From: SIG440 sp045646865
GTDB lineage: Bacteria > Bacillota > Clostridia > Monoglobales > Monoglobaceae
Reading direction: 5' to 3'
Assembly (NCBI GenBank): GCA_045646865.1
Contig: JAZRLM010000007.1
Span: 62,001 to 126,000 of the forward strand
DNA length: 64,000 bases
The stretch's first letter is position 1; each line of letters starts with the position of its first letter. Of the stretch, positions 33,679-42,013 are shown one piece after another. The notes under the pieces are model-generated. The model was not told the origin of the DNA. It ran no database searches and saw nothing but the letters and a program-made list of their open reading frames with translations. The position numbers and the translations under genes are program-made.

Positions 33679-34071
33679 ATGGCAAAGGCAGTCAAGAAAA
33701 CCAGACGTCGTAGAGAAAAGAAAAATATTGAACGTGGTGCGGCTCATATCAAGTCAACCTTTAACAATACAATCGTTACCATCACTGACGTTGCAGGAAA
33801 TGCAATTTCATGGGCATCAGCAGGTGGTTTAGGTTTCAGAGGTTCAAAGAAGAGCACTCCTTTCGCTGCACAGATGGCAGCAGAAACAGCTGCAAAGGCA
33901 GCAATGGAACACGGTCTTAAATTTGTAGAAGTATACGTAAAAGGTCCTGGCAGCGGTAGAGAAGCAGCTATCCGTGCTCTTCAGGTTGCAGGTCTTGAAG
34001 TTAATATGATTAAGGATGTTACACCTATTCCTCACAATGGTTGCAGACCCCCCAAGAGAAGAAGAGTGTAA
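33679..34071 (+). CDS. rpsK: 30S ribosomal protein S11
   Basis: 130 residues. IKSTFNNTIVTITDVAGNAISWASAG and the C-terminal DVTPIPHNGCRPPKRRRV are diagnostic. Forms the mRNA exit channel with S7 and S18. AGGAGGTG at 33662-33669 puts the start at ATG 33679. Confidence 0.97.
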   Translation: MAKAVKKTRRRREKKNIERGAAHIKSTFNNTIVTITDVAGNAISWASAGGLGFRGSKKSTPFAAQMAAETAAKAAMEHGLKFVEVYVKGPGSGREAAIRALQVAGLEVNMIKDVTPIPHNGCRPPKRRRV

Positions 34072-34105
34072 TTATTCCTGAATGCGTTAAAAGGAGGTAA
34101 AAAGC

Positions 34106-34693
34106 ATGGCTAAAAATATGCAGCCCGTACTCAAAAGATGCAGGGCTTTAGGAATTGAGCCGGGTGTTATGGGCGTTCATAAGAGCTCAAACAGAAACCC
34201 GCTTAAAGCCGGTAGAAAGAAATCCGAATACGGCCAGCAGTTAAATGAAAAGCAGAAGCTTAGATTTATCTATGGCGTACTCGAAAAGCAGTTCCATAAA
34301 TACTATCTTGATGCAACTAAGAAGGATGGCATTACAGGTGAAATGCTCCTCCAGATTCTGGAGTCACGTTTCGACAATGTTATCTTCCGTCTTGGTTTGG
34401 CTAACACCAGAAGAGAAGCAAGACAGCTTGTATCTCATGCACACTTTTTGATTAATGGCAAAAAGGTTAACATTCCTTCATATCTGGTAAAGCCCGGCGA
34501 TGTAATTTCTGTTCGTGAAAAGAGTCGCAGCAGCGTTAAGTTTACCACTTTGATGGGACAGGACGTTATTGTTCCCAAGTGGCTTGATATGAACAAGGAT
34601 ACAATGGAAGGCAGAGTTATTGCTCTTGCTGAAAGAGACGATATCGATTATCCTGTTGAAGAACATCTCATCGTCGAATTCTACAGCAAATAA
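34106..34693 (+). CDS. rpsD: 30S ribosomal protein S4
   Basis: 195 residues; S4 core with RFDNVIFRLGLANTRREARQLVSHAHFLINGKKVNIPSYLVKPGD (S4 RNA-binding domain). The N-terminal zinc-binding cysteines of some S4 proteins are absent. S4 starts 30S assembly and autoregulates the alpha operon in several bacteria. Confidence 0.96.
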   Translation: MAKNMQPVLKRCRALGIEPGVMGVHKSSNRNPLKAGRKKSEYGQQLNEKQKLRFIYGVLEKQFHKYYLDATKKDGITGEMLLQILESRFDNVIFRLGLANTRREARQLVSHAHFLINGKKVNIPSYLVKPGDVISVREKSRSSVKFTTLMGQDVIVPKWLDMNKDTMEGRVIALAERDDIDYPVEEHLIVEFYSK

Positions 34694-34862
34694 TAATCTG
34701 TATCCAACCATTTGTCGCATTCTGCGGCAGGTTCATAAAATTTGCACAGCCCTGATGGACATTACAGAAAAATATGTTCGGAAAGTGAAACAAGGTTTCA
34801 CCTTGTGGGATACGCATTTTCTGTTATCCCTGTGTTAAAGAAATTGAGTAGGAGGGCTAAAT

Positions 34863-35813
34863 ATGATAGAAATAGAAAAGCCAAGAGTTGAATGTGTTCA
34901 TGTATCAGATGACAATAGCTACGGCAAATTCGTTGTTGAGCCTTTGGAAAGAGGATACGGCACAACTTTGGGTAATTCGCTCAGAAGAATTCTCCTTTCA
35001 TCTCTCCCCGGTGTAGCTGTGAATTCTGTTAAGATTGACGGAATTCTGCACGAATTCTCTACAATTCCCGGCGTTGCAGAAGATGTTACAGAGATTATAC
35101 TCAACATAAAGAAGCTTGCAATCAAGCTTCATTCAGACGGTCCTAAGACAATTTACATCAATCACGAGGGTGCAGGCGATATCTGCGCACGTGATATTAA
35201 GTGTGATTCAGACGTTGAAATCATCAACGGTGACTTGCACATTGCAAAACTCAATGAGGATGCAAAACTGTTTATGGAAATCGTTATTGACAGAGGCCGC
35301 GGTTATGTTTCTGCTGACAGAAACAAGCAGCTTCTTCAGCCTGTTATCGGCGTAATTCCGGTGGATTCAATTTATACACCTGTTATGAAGGTGAACTATA
35401 CAGTTGACAACACCAGAGTTGGTCAGATTACAGACTATGACAAGCTTGTGCTTGAGGTTTGGACTGACGGAACAATCAATCCCCCTGATGCAGTAAGCTT
35501 AGGTGCGAAGATACTCAACGAGCATTTAAATCTTTTCATAGATTTATCTGAAAGTGCAAAGAATGCAGAAATAATGATTGAAAAGGAAGAAAGCAAGAAA
35601 GAAAAGGTTCTTGAAACAACTATTGAAGAACTCGACCTTTCAGTGCGTTCTTACAACTGTTTGAAGCGTGCAGGTATCAATACAGTTCAGGATTTGACAA
35701 ACCGCAGCGAAAACGATATGATGAAGGTAAGAAACCTTGGTCGCAAATCGCTTGAAGAGGTTATTGCAAAGCTTGACAGTCTTGGCCTTGCGCTTACTAC
35801 AAACGAAGATTAA
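34863..35813 (+). CDS. rpoA: RNA polymerase alpha subunit
   Basis: 316 residues. N-terminal dimerisation domain with GNSLRRILLSSLPGVAVNSVKIDGI, then linker (ESKKEKVLETT) and C-terminal domain EELDLSVRSYNCLKRAGINTVQDL...VRNLGRKSLEEV, which binds UP elements and activators. The 169-nt gap after rpsD holds the stem AAACAAGG/CCTTGT-like near 34788-34804. GGAGGG at 34852 precedes the ATG. Confidence 0.98.
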   Translation: MIEIEKPRVECVHVSDDNSYGKFVVEPLERGYGTTLGNSLRRILLSSLPGVAVNSVKIDGILHEFSTIPGVAEDVTEIILNIKKLAIKLHSDGPKTIYINHEGAGDICARDIKCDSDVEIINGDLHIAKLNEDAKLFMEIVIDRGRGYVSADRNKQLLQPVIGVIPVDSIYTPVMKVNYTVDNTRVGQITDYDKLVLEVWTDGTINPPDAVSLGAKILNEHLNLFIDLSESAKNAEIMIEKEESKKEKVLETTIEELDLSVRSYNCLKRAGINTVQDLTNRSENDMMKVRNLGRKSLEEVIAKLDSLGLALTTNED

Positions 35814-35866
35814 TTTTCTGAAGGTTAAACCTTCAGTTCAAGCATTTTATTGAAAGAGGTGATAGT

Positions 35867-36208
35867 ATGGCACACCAGAGAAAGTTGGGAAGACCCACAG
35901 ATCAGAGAATAGCAATGTTAAGAAGTATGACAACTTCTTTCCTCGAAGCAGGTAGAATTGAAACAACAACTACCAGAGCTAAGGAAGTTCAGAAGCTGGC
36001 AGAAAAAATGATTACACTCGGTAAAAAGAACACTCTTCACACAAGACGTCAGGCTCTTGCTTTTATCACAAAGGAAGACGTTGTGACAAAATTGTTTGCA
36101 GAAATTGCTCCCAAGTATGCTGAGCGTAATGGTGGTTATACAAGAATTATGAAAGTTGGTCCCAGACGCGGTGACGCAGCTGAGATTTCAATTCTGGAGC
36201 TTGTATAA
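35867..36208 (+). CDS. rplQ: 50S ribosomal protein L17
   Basis: 113 residues: HQRKLGRPTDQRIAMLRSMTTSFLEAGRIETTTTRAKEVQKLAEKMI and the C-terminal YTRIMKVGPRRGDAAEISILELV. Last gene of the superoperon; the ecfA/ecfT and rplM-rpsI genes that often follow in Firmicutes are not here. Confidence 0.97.
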   Translation: MAHQRKLGRPTDQRIAMLRSMTTSFLEAGRIETTTTRAKEVQKLAEKMITLGKKNTLHTRRQALAFITKEDVVTKLFAEIAPKYAERNGGYTRIMKVGPRRGDAAEISILELV

Positions 36209-36224
36209 AATATTTGCGAAACGG

Positions 36225-36255
36225 TGGCGGCTCTTATTGTGAGCCGCCATTTATT
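36225..36255 (+). terminator. Terminator of the ribosomal superoperon
   Basis: TGGCGGCTC (36225-36233) and GAGCCGCCA (36241-36249) form a perfect 9-bp stem with a 7-nt loop, then TTTATT. Confidence 0.85.
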
Positions 36256-36417
36256 GTATACTAGGAAAATACAACAAAATGTTATATTTTCCTAGTATAC
36301 AATAAATAGATTAAAATGCCCGTGCGAACTTTTTCACTGATAGCGAAAACGCACATGGGCAAACAAAGCGAGATTTCTGCGACCGCCGCAAGGCGAGCGA
36401 AGCAGCCGCTTTGTTCT
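36251..36417. repeat. Dispersed intergenic repeat, copy B
   Basis: Near-identical to 16373-16503. It begins with perfect 21-bp inverted arms (36251-36271 and 36285-36305; core TACTAGGAAAATA), then TGCCCGTGCG/CGCACATGGGCA arms around 36317-36362, and closes with AACAAAGCG...CGCTTTGTT. The last loop contains a GC-rich insert (TGCGACCGCCGCAAGGCGAG) not present in copy A. It lies between the superoperon terminator and a phosphatase gene. Confidence 0.85.
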
Positions 36418-36446
36418 GTCAAGAATTAAGCTTGGAGAGGTTTATT

Positions 36447-37103
36447 ATGATAAAACTTTGTATTTTTGATATGGACGGTACCTTGGTAAATACCATTGAT
36501 ACCATTGCCTATTTTGGCAACACAACACTTGAAAATTTCGGTATAGAGCCTATTCCCACAGAAAACTATAAAACACTTGTGGGCAACGGTTCCCGTGTTC
36601 TGATCGAAAGGATGCTTAAATTCCGCGATGCAGAACCCGATAATATAGATGAGATACATCGTTGGTATATGCATAAATATGACAATGATTTTATGTACCT
36701 AACCCGTGCTTATGACGGTATTATTCCTATGCTTAGGGCACTCAAAGAAGCCGGTGTTAAAACGGCAATTCTTTCAAATAAGGATGATATTACCGCGAAA
36801 AAAGTTTCGGACGAACTTTTTGAAAATGGTCTTATTGATTTGTGCCTTGGCGCAAGAGAAGGCAAGGCTCTGAAGCCTGACCCCGAATCGGTGTTTGAAA
36901 TAGTAGATGATTTCGGTGTTGCACGTTCGGAATGTATATACATAGGCGATACCGCAACAGACATTGAAACTGCAAAGAATGCAGGACTTTATTCTGTTGG
37001 CGTCCTCTGGGGTTTCCGCGACGAGGAAGAGCTCCGAAATGCAGGGGCTGACAAAATAATATCTAACCCTATGGAAATTACAGAATTCGCCAAAAACAAT
37101 TAA
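36447..37103 (+). CDS. gph: HAD-family phosphatase, phosphoglycolate phosphatase-like
   Basis: 218 residues. Motif I DMDGTLV (nucleophile D8, D10), motif II ILSNKD, lysine in GKALKPDPESVFE, and motif IV YIGDTATDIETAKNAGL complete the HAD set; the helical cap lies between residues 18 and 80. Probably hydrolyses 2-phosphoglycolate or a related small phosphate ester. GGAGAGG at 36433 selects ATG 36447 over an upstream in-frame start that lies inside repeat B. Confidence 0.88.
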   Translation: MIKLCIFDMDGTLVNTIDTIAYFGNTTLENFGIEPIPTENYKTLVGNGSRVLIERMLKFRDAEPDNIDEIHRWYMHKYDNDFMYLTRAYDGIIPMLRALKEAGVKTAILSNKDDITAKKVSDELFENGLIDLCLGAREGKALKPDPESVFEIVDDFGVARSECIYIGDTATDIETAKNAGLYSVGVLWGFRDEEELRNAGADKIISNPMEITEFAKNN

Positions 37104-37110
37104 CAATCAG

Positions 37111-37140
37111 GGACTGCTTAAATAGAATGCAGTCCTTTTG
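37111..37140. terminator. Intrinsic terminator between convergent genes
   Basis: GGACTGC (37111-37117) and GCAGTCC (37129-37135) around an 11-nt loop, then TTTTG. Serves the phosphatase gene and lies just past the stop of the minus-strand transporter. Confidence 0.75.
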
Positions 37141-37148
37141 TAATTGTT

Positions 37149-38156
37149 TTATTTAACAAATTTCCAGATTATAACGCCAGCCCACGCTAGCCCAGCATAT
37201 CCGAAGGCTGAGTATAGATTGGACACTAGAGCAGAAAAACCAAAGCCTGCAAAAGGTATTGCCAACAGACAAAGTAATGCTGCTGAAAAAATTCGTTGAG
37301 AAGTTTTGGAAAATCTAAATTTTGACAAAATTCCAAATCCTTGTGATACGGCGGTGGTACAAAGAGCCATAAAAAGCACAAGTGTATATATAAAGGTAGT
37401 AACTTCTCCTTTATCAGTTGCCAACTCGAGAAGAGGCATTTCTGAAATAATCAGGCGGTCAAAAAATGTATTCATTGTGAGCCACGCAATAAAAATAAGC
37501 AAACCAAGAATACTTCCACTGACAGAAGATGCACCAACCAGTTGTTTTTTATTGGCGGCAGCAGACAATGGAACCAGAACGGCGCCAGCTGTTATTGTAT
37601 TGTAACTTACATAACAAAGAGCAGAAATCAAAGGGTTGGTTTTGATTTTGTCGAAGGCTGCAAAGGCGGGCAATGGTTGATACAACGATGCAAGGCAAAT
37701 AAAAACCATACCTGCGATCATCAGCGGCACCAAAACGGTGTTAAAAGCCACAAGACCTTTTATATCAAACGAAAATACACAAAAACATACAATTGCCAGA
37801 AGCCAGATTCCATATCGCGGTGAAAGCCCAAAGGTCTCGTTTGCAAGAACACCGCAGGCGGACAGCATTATAAAAAATCCGCAGAACATATAAGAGAACA
37901 TAAAAAAACGGACAACAGGCGCAAACCGTCCCGAAAGAATTCCAAGCAGGCTGTCAAAGTCGGAACATTGATGTTTCTGAGCCAGTTGCATTATAATATA
38001 ACAAATGGCGCCAAAACTGATTGTTGCAATTACAATTCCTGTAAAATCCGTTGATGAGGGAATGTTAAAATATTCAAAAATTTCCCTTCCCGAGGCAAAG
38101 CCTGCTCCGATAACAAGGCCGATAAATACGGCTGAAATATTGATGATTTGTTTCAT
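37149..38156 (-). CDS. YkvI-family membrane transporter
   Basis: 335 residues with about ten hydrophobic helices. The opening ISAVFIGLVIGAGFASGREIFEYF contains the G-x-G-x-A-S-G-R-E motif of the YkvI family in the amino acid-polyamine-cation superfamily. Distant relatives include branched-chain amino acid carriers. Substrate is unknown. CCGGAGGAAG precedes the ATG on the minus strand. It runs opposite to both neighbours. Confidence 0.82.
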   Translation of the reverse strand: MKQIINISAVFIGLVIGAGFASGREIFEYFNIPSSTDFTGIVIATISFGAICYIIMQLAQKHQCSDFDSLLGILSGRFAPVVRFFMFSYMFCGFFIMLSACGVLANETFGLSPRYGIWLLAIVCFCVFSFDIKGLVAFNTVLVPLMIAGMVFICLASLYQPLPAFAAFDKIKTNPLISALCYVSYNTITAGAVLVPLSAAANKKQLVGASSVSGSILGLLIFIAWLTMNTFFDRLIISEMPLLELATDKGEVTTFIYTLVLFMALCTTAVSQGFGILSKFRFSKTSQRIFSAALLCLLAIPFAGFGFSALVSNLYSAFGYAGLAWAGVIIWKFVK

Positions 38157-38265
38157 AGAAAACCACTTCCTCCGGACAATTGTGAGGTATACATATCTGT
38201 TTCTACAATATATTGTGTGGCACCAGCGGAATATTCTTTTAAGATAAAAAAATTATAAAAAACCA

Positions 38266-38294
38266 TTGACAAGGGTTGAAAATTATGATAATAT
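38266..38294 (+). promoter_or_regulatory. Promoter of the rpmG-secE-nusG operon
   Basis: TTGACA (38266-38271) and an AT-rich -10 region (GATAATAT, 38287-38294) at 15-17 nt spacing. The ~110-nt leader includes TGTGTTGTGAAAAAACACA, a small stem. Confidence 0.7.
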
Positions 38295-38407
38295 ATATCT
38301 ACCTCTGAAAAGGGGCTTTATTTGTGTTGTGAAAAAACACAGCATTTTCAGGTAAAAACCGGCGGGCTACAAGCCTTCCGATGTGTTATACAGAAAGGGT
38401 GAAAAAG

Positions 38408-38557
38408 ATGAGAGTAAAAATCACATTGGCTTGCACAGAGTGCAAACAGAGAAACTATGACACCATGAAGAACAAGAAGAACGATCCTGACAGACTTGAA
38501 ATGAACAAGTACTGCAGATTCTGCAAGAAGCACACACTTCATAAGGAAACAAAGTAA
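38408..38557 (+). CDS. rpmG: 50S ribosomal protein L33, zinc type
   Basis: 49 residues: MRVKITLACTECKQRNY with C9, C12, C36 and C39 as zinc ligands (the C+ form). First gene of rpmG-secE-nusG-rplKAJL. AGAAAGGGTG precedes ATG 38408. Confidence 0.96.
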   Translation: MRVKITLACTECKQRNYDTMKNKKNDPDRLEMNKYCRFCKKHTLHKETK

Positions 38558-38584
38558 TTTTACGAAAGTAAGAGGTAAATTGAA

Positions 38585-38791
38585 ATGGATAAGAAACCAA
38601 ATGTATTCGCAAGAATCAAGAATTGGTTCATTGATATGAAGGCGGAACTCAAAAGAGTTGTATGGCCCTCATTCAAAAAGATAAGAACCAATACTCTGAT
38701 TGTACTTATTTTCGTTTTGGTTGTCGGCGCAATAATCTGGATTCTGGATTGGCTGTTCGGTTTAGGAATGGCTGCAATAATCACAAAATAA
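38585..38791 (+). CDS. secE: Protein translocase subunit SecE
   Basis: 68 residues: amphipathic helix with FIDMKAELKRVVWPSFKKIR, the SecE signature, then one membrane helix (about 39-60). Clamps the two halves of SecY. GTAAGAGGT precedes the start. Confidence 0.95.
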   Translation: MDKKPNVFARIKNWFIDMKAELKRVVWPSFKKIRTNTLIVLIFVLVVGAIIWILDWLFGLGMAAIITK

Positions 38792-38819
38792 CAGGAGCGA
38801 AAGGAGAGTTACGTAAATT

Positions 38820-39341
38820 ATGTCTAACGAGGCAAAATGGTATGTTGCTCACACCTACTCGGGTTATGAAAACAAGGTAAAAGCCGATATTGAAAAAACT
38901 ATTGAAAATCGCAATATGCAAGATGTAATACAGGAAATCAGCGTTCCTATGGAAGAAGTTGTCGAAATTAAAGACGACAAAAAGAAGACCGTTATGCGCA
39001 AGGTTTTTCCCGGTTATGTAATTGTTAAAATGATTATGACCGACGAAAGCTGGTATGTTGTTCGCAACTGCCGTGGCGTTACGGGCTTTGTAGGTCCGGG
39101 CTCCAAGCCTGTACCCCTTACCGATGAGGAAATTGCTGCCATCGGCCTTGAAAAGAAAACAGTTACTGTTGGCTTTGAGGTTGGTGACAATATCCGCGTT
39201 AAGTATGGACCGCTTGAAGGCTTTGTTGGTGTTATAACAGCAATCGTTATGGACAAACAGAAAATCAAAGCCAAGATTTCAATGTTCGGCAGAGATACCG
39301 ATGTTGAACTTGAGTTCAATCAGGTAGAAGCATTAAGCTAA
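38820..39341 (+). CDS. nusG: Transcription termination/antitermination factor NusG
   Basis: 173 residues. NGN domain opening with KWYVAHTYSGYENKVKADIE, FPGYVIVKMIMTDESWYVVRNCRGVTGFVG, and a C-terminal KOW domain FEVGDNIRVKYGPLEGFVGVI. Binds RNA polymerase clamp helices and couples to S10 or Rho. Confidence 0.97.
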   Translation: MSNEAKWYVAHTYSGYENKVKADIEKTIENRNMQDVIQEISVPMEEVVEIKDDKKKTVMRKVFPGYVIVKMIMTDESWYVVRNCRGVTGFVGPGSKPVPLTDEEIAAIGLEKKTVTVGFEVGDNIRVKYGPLEGFVGVITAIVMDKQKIKAKISMFGRDTDVELEFNQVEALS

Positions 39342-39462
39342 AAATTAGTTTCCCACACGGCGAAATGCCGTTTATATATATCCGCCATGCGGATAGGTGG
39401 GAGGGGCGGAGAAAGCTCCGTGCCCGATATTACCACGTTTGTGAAAGGGAGGTGTCATTAGA
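39342..39462 (+). promoter_or_regulatory. Structured leader before rplK
   Basis: A 121-nt gap with three short perfect stems: ACGGC/GCCGT (39357-39371), ATCCGC/GCGGAT (39380-39394) and CGGAG/CTCCG (near 39406-39419). No start codon with a ribosome-binding site supports the 65-codon frame that crosses it. It may be the L1 or L11 regulatory leader; this is inference. Confidence 0.5.
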
Positions 39463-39888
39463 ATGGCGCAAAAAATTACAGGTTACATCAAGTTACAGAT
39501 CGAGGCAGGTAAGGCTACACCGGCTCCCCCGGTTGGTCCCGCACTTGGTCAGCACGGTGTAAACATTATGGACTTCTGTAAGCAGTTCAATGAAAAAACG
39601 GCAAAGGATGCAGGTCTTGTTATCCCTGTTGTTATCACTGTTTACCAGGACAGATCTTTCTCGTTCATTACAAAAACTCCGCCTGCTGCAGTTCTTATTA
39701 AAAAGGCTTGCAAAATTCAGAGCGGTAGTGGCGTTCCGAACAAGACAAAGGTTGCACAGCTTTCAAAGGCTGACCTTCAGGCAATTGCTGAGCAGAAGAT
39801 GCCCGACCTTAACGCAGCATCAGTTGAAGCTGCTATGTCAATGATCGCGGGCACAGCAAGATCTATGGGCGTTACCGTAGAAGACTAA
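39463..39888 (+). CDS. rplK: 50S ribosomal protein L11
   Basis: 141 residues: GYIKLQIEAGKATPAPPVGPALGQHGVNIMDFCKQFN, the proline-rich hinge of the thiostrepton site, and the C-terminal IAGTARSMGVTVED. Part of the GTPase-associated stalk base. Confidence 0.97.
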   Translation: MAQKITGYIKLQIEAGKATPAPPVGPALGQHGVNIMDFCKQFNEKTAKDAGLVIPVVITVYQDRSFSFITKTPPAAVLIKKACKIQSGSGVPNKTKVAQLSKADLQAIAEQKMPDLNAASVEAAMSMIAGTARSMGVTVED

Positions 39889-39972
39889 TTTTAACGGATT
39901 AGTCAATTGAAATTAGTGGGAGGAATACACAAAGAGGTGTTCTGCTGAACCACATTAGGAGGAAATGAATAA

Positions 39973-40668
39973 ATGAAGAAAGGTAAGAAATATCAAGACA
40001 GCGTTAAGCTTATTGAAAAAGGCAAGCTTTATGACTCTGCCGATGCTTTGGAACTGGTTTGCCAGACAGCTAAAGCAAAGTTTGACGAAACTGTTGAGAT
40101 ACACGTTAAACTGGGTGTTGACTCACGTCATGCTGACCAGCAGGTTAGAGGTGCGGTAGTTCTCCCCAACGGAACAGGTAAGGATGTTAAGGTTCTTGTT
40201 TTTGCTCGTGAAGGCAAAGCTGACGAAGCAAAGGCTGCAGGTGCTGACTATGTTGGTGCTGAAGACCTGGTTCAGAAGATCCAGTCAGAAAACTGGTTTG
40301 ATTTTGATGTTGTTGTTGCAACTCCCGATATGATGGGTGTTGTTGGTAGAATCGGTAAGGTTCTTGGTCCTAAGGGTCTTATGCCAAGCCCCAAGGCAGG
40401 CACCGTTACTCCCGACGTTACACGTGCGGTTGCTGACATCAAGTCAGGTAAGATTGAGTACCGTCTTGACAAGACAAACATTATCCATTGTCCTTTGGGT
40501 AAAGCGTCTTTCGGAAAAGACAAGCTTGTTGAAAACTTCAACGCTCTTATGGGTGCAATTGTTAAGGCAAAGCCAGCGGCTGCTAAAGGTCAGTACCTTA
40601 AGTCAGTTACCGTTGCATCTACAATGGGCCCCGGCATCAAGATTAACTCAAACAAAATTGATGCATAA
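39973..40668 (+). CDS. rplA: 50S ribosomal protein L1
   Basis: 231 residues with the L1 signature VVATPDMMGVVGRIGKVLGPKGLMPSPKAGTV. Forms the mobile stalk that guides deacylated tRNA out of the E site and can repress its own operon. TTAGGAGG at 39956-39963 precedes the ATG. Confidence 0.97.
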   Translation: MKKGKKYQDSVKLIEKGKLYDSADALELVCQTAKAKFDETVEIHVKLGVDSRHADQQVRGAVVLPNGTGKDVKVLVFAREGKADEAKAAGADYVGAEDLVQKIQSENWFDFDVVVATPDMMGVVGRIGKVLGPKGLMPSPKAGTVTPDVTRAVADIKSGKIEYRLDKTNIIHCPLGKASFGKDKLVENFNALMGAIVKAKPAAAKGQYLKSVTVASTMGPGIKINSNKIDA

Positions 40669-40683
40669 TTTTTGAAATTTCTA

Positions 40684-40712
40684 TTGACATATGGCGTTTT
40701 GTGTGATAAAAT
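40684..40712 (+). promoter_or_regulatory. Promoter of the rplJ-rplL operon
   Basis: TTGACA (40684-40689), 17 nt, TAAAAT (40707-40712). Confidence 0.8.
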
Positions 40713-40730
40713 GTCATAGTTAATGAAATA

Positions 40731-40856
40731 AAATCCGCAGACAGCAGGTGGCATAATCCGGCCATAAATCCTGCCGAGGACTTTACGAAATTACAAATTC
40801 TGGTTTGTTGTTTACGTACTATAACCCTCGCATGTCTGTGAGGGTTATTTATTTTG
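40731..40856 (+). promoter_or_regulatory. Ribosomal protein L10 leader RNA with attenuator
   Basis: The leader contains AAATCCGCAGACAGCAGGTGG and ATCCTGCCGAGGAC, the conserved L10 leader core (Rfam family L10_leader, recalled) that is bound by the L10(L12)4 complex. ATAACCCTC (40821-40829) and GAGGGTTAT (40840-40848), followed by TTATTTT, form a terminator-like stem before the rplJ ribosome-binding site. Excess L10-L12 probably favours termination. Confidence 0.85.
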
Positions 40857-40894
40857 GTTTTAGCAGTTAATTTTCGAAAGGAGGAAACTCAATT

Positions 40895-41398
40895 ATGCCA
40901 AGTGAAAAAGTTTTAGAGAGCAAAAAGGCCGTAGTTGCTGAATTAGTTGAAAGATTGAAGGCAGCACAGGCAGGCGTTATCGCTGACTACCGTGGTCTTA
41001 CAGTTGCTCAGGATACAGAGCTCCGTGCAAAGCTCAGAGAAGCAGGTGTTGAATACACAATCGTAAAGAACACTCTTACTCGCTTTGCTGCAAATGAAGT
41101 TGGTCTTGAGGGTCTTGACCCCATTCTTCACGGACCGACAGCTCTTGCTACAAGCAGCACAGATGTTGTTGCTCCCGCTAAGGTTCTTGTTGAATTTGCA
41201 AAAACAAATGAACAGCTCGAAATCAAAGCAGGTTTTGTTGACGGTAAAGTTATCGACGCAAACGAGGTAAAGGTTTACGCAAGCATCCCGAACAAGGAAA
41301 CACTCATTTCAAAGATGATGGGCAGCTTGCAGGCACCTATCGGAAGCCTCGTAAGAACTCTGGACGCTATCGCAAAGAATATGGAAAGCGCAGAGTAA
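40895..41398 (+). CDS. rplJ: 50S ribosomal protein L10
   Basis: 167 residues: AGVIADYRGLTVAQDTELRAKLREAGVEYTIVKNTL and the C-terminal helix that carries L12 dimers. GAAAGGAGG at 40875 precedes the ATG. Confidence 0.97.
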   Translation: MPSEKVLESKKAVVAELVERLKAAQAGVIADYRGLTVAQDTELRAKLREAGVEYTIVKNTLTRFAANEVGLEGLDPILHGPTALATSSTDVVAPAKVLVEFAKTNEQLEIKAGFVDGKVIDANEVKVYASIPNKETLISKMMGSLQAPIGSLVRTLDAIAKNMESAE

Positions 41399-41470
41399 TT
41401 AAGTTTGTAAATTTTAAGCATCGGGCGGCTTAAAAGCCCGAAATATTAATTATTATGGAGGATAATAAAA

Positions 41471-41845
41471 ATGGCTGATATAGCAAAAATGATTGAAGAT
41501 ATCAAAACACTTACACTCGTAGAAATTAACGATCTCGTAAAGGCTCTTGAAGAAGAATTTGGCGTAAGCGCTGCTGCTCCTGTTATGGTAGCTGCTGGCG
41601 GTGCTGCTGATGGCGCTGCTGCAGGTGCAGAAAAGTCAGAATTTGACGTAGTTCTTGCTGCTGCAGGTGCTGAAAAGATTAAGGTTATCAAGGCAGTTCG
41701 CGAAATCACAGGTCTTGGCCTTGCTGAAGCAAAGGCTGCTGTTGATGGCGCTCCCACAACTCTTAAGGAAGCTGTTTCTAAGGACGATGCTGAAAAGATT
41801 AAGGCTCAGCTCGAAGAAGTTGGCGCAACTGTAGAACTTAAGTAA
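41471..41845 (+). CDS. rplL: 50S ribosomal protein L7/L12
   Basis: 124 residues: N-terminal dimerisation helix pair, an alanine/glycine-rich hinge (about residues 37-55), and C-terminal domain EFDVVLAAAGAEKIKVIKAVREITGLGLAEAKAAVD that recruits translation factors. The 72-nt gap after rplJ has a stem CGGGC/GCCCG that may tune expression ratio. No rpoB follows. Confidence 0.97.
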   Translation: MADIAKMIEDIKTLTLVEINDLVKALEEEFGVSAAAPVMVAAGGAADGAAAGAEKSEFDVVLAAAGAEKIKVIKAVREITGLGLAEAKAAVDGAPTTLKEAVSKDDAEKIKAQLEEVGATVELK

Positions 41846-41872
41846 TTGTTCTCTGCGTTAGCAGAAATCAAA

Positions 41873-41902
41873 AAAGACCGTCATATTGTGACGGTCTTTT
41901 TG
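41873..41902 (+). terminator. Terminator after rplL
   Basis: AAAGACCGTCA and TGACGGTCTTT pair perfectly around TATTG and are followed by TT. It ends the operon where rpoB would normally begin. Confidence 0.85.
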
Positions 41903-41963
41903 TTGTTTTAGTAGAATATAATAGCACTTTGTCGGTGAAAATCTCTAAAATTAAATTTAGAGG

Positions 41964-42013
41964 TTGACAAATTTAAAAATAAAGTGTATACTAACTATGT
42001 GTTTCATAGTTAG
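41964..42013 (+). promoter_or_regulatory. Consensus promoter with palindrome at the start site
   Basis: TTGACA (41964-41969), 17 nt, TATACT (41987-41992). CTAACTATG (41991-41999) and CATAGTTAG (42005-42013) form a perfect 9-bp inverted repeat that begins inside -10 and covers the expected start site; outer GTGTA/TACAC arms extend it. No gene with a recognisable product follows. Confidence 0.75.

Noticed and set aside
39365..39562. 65-codon frame before and into rplK
   Set aside because: Overlaps the rplK start in another frame and consists of leader hairpins.
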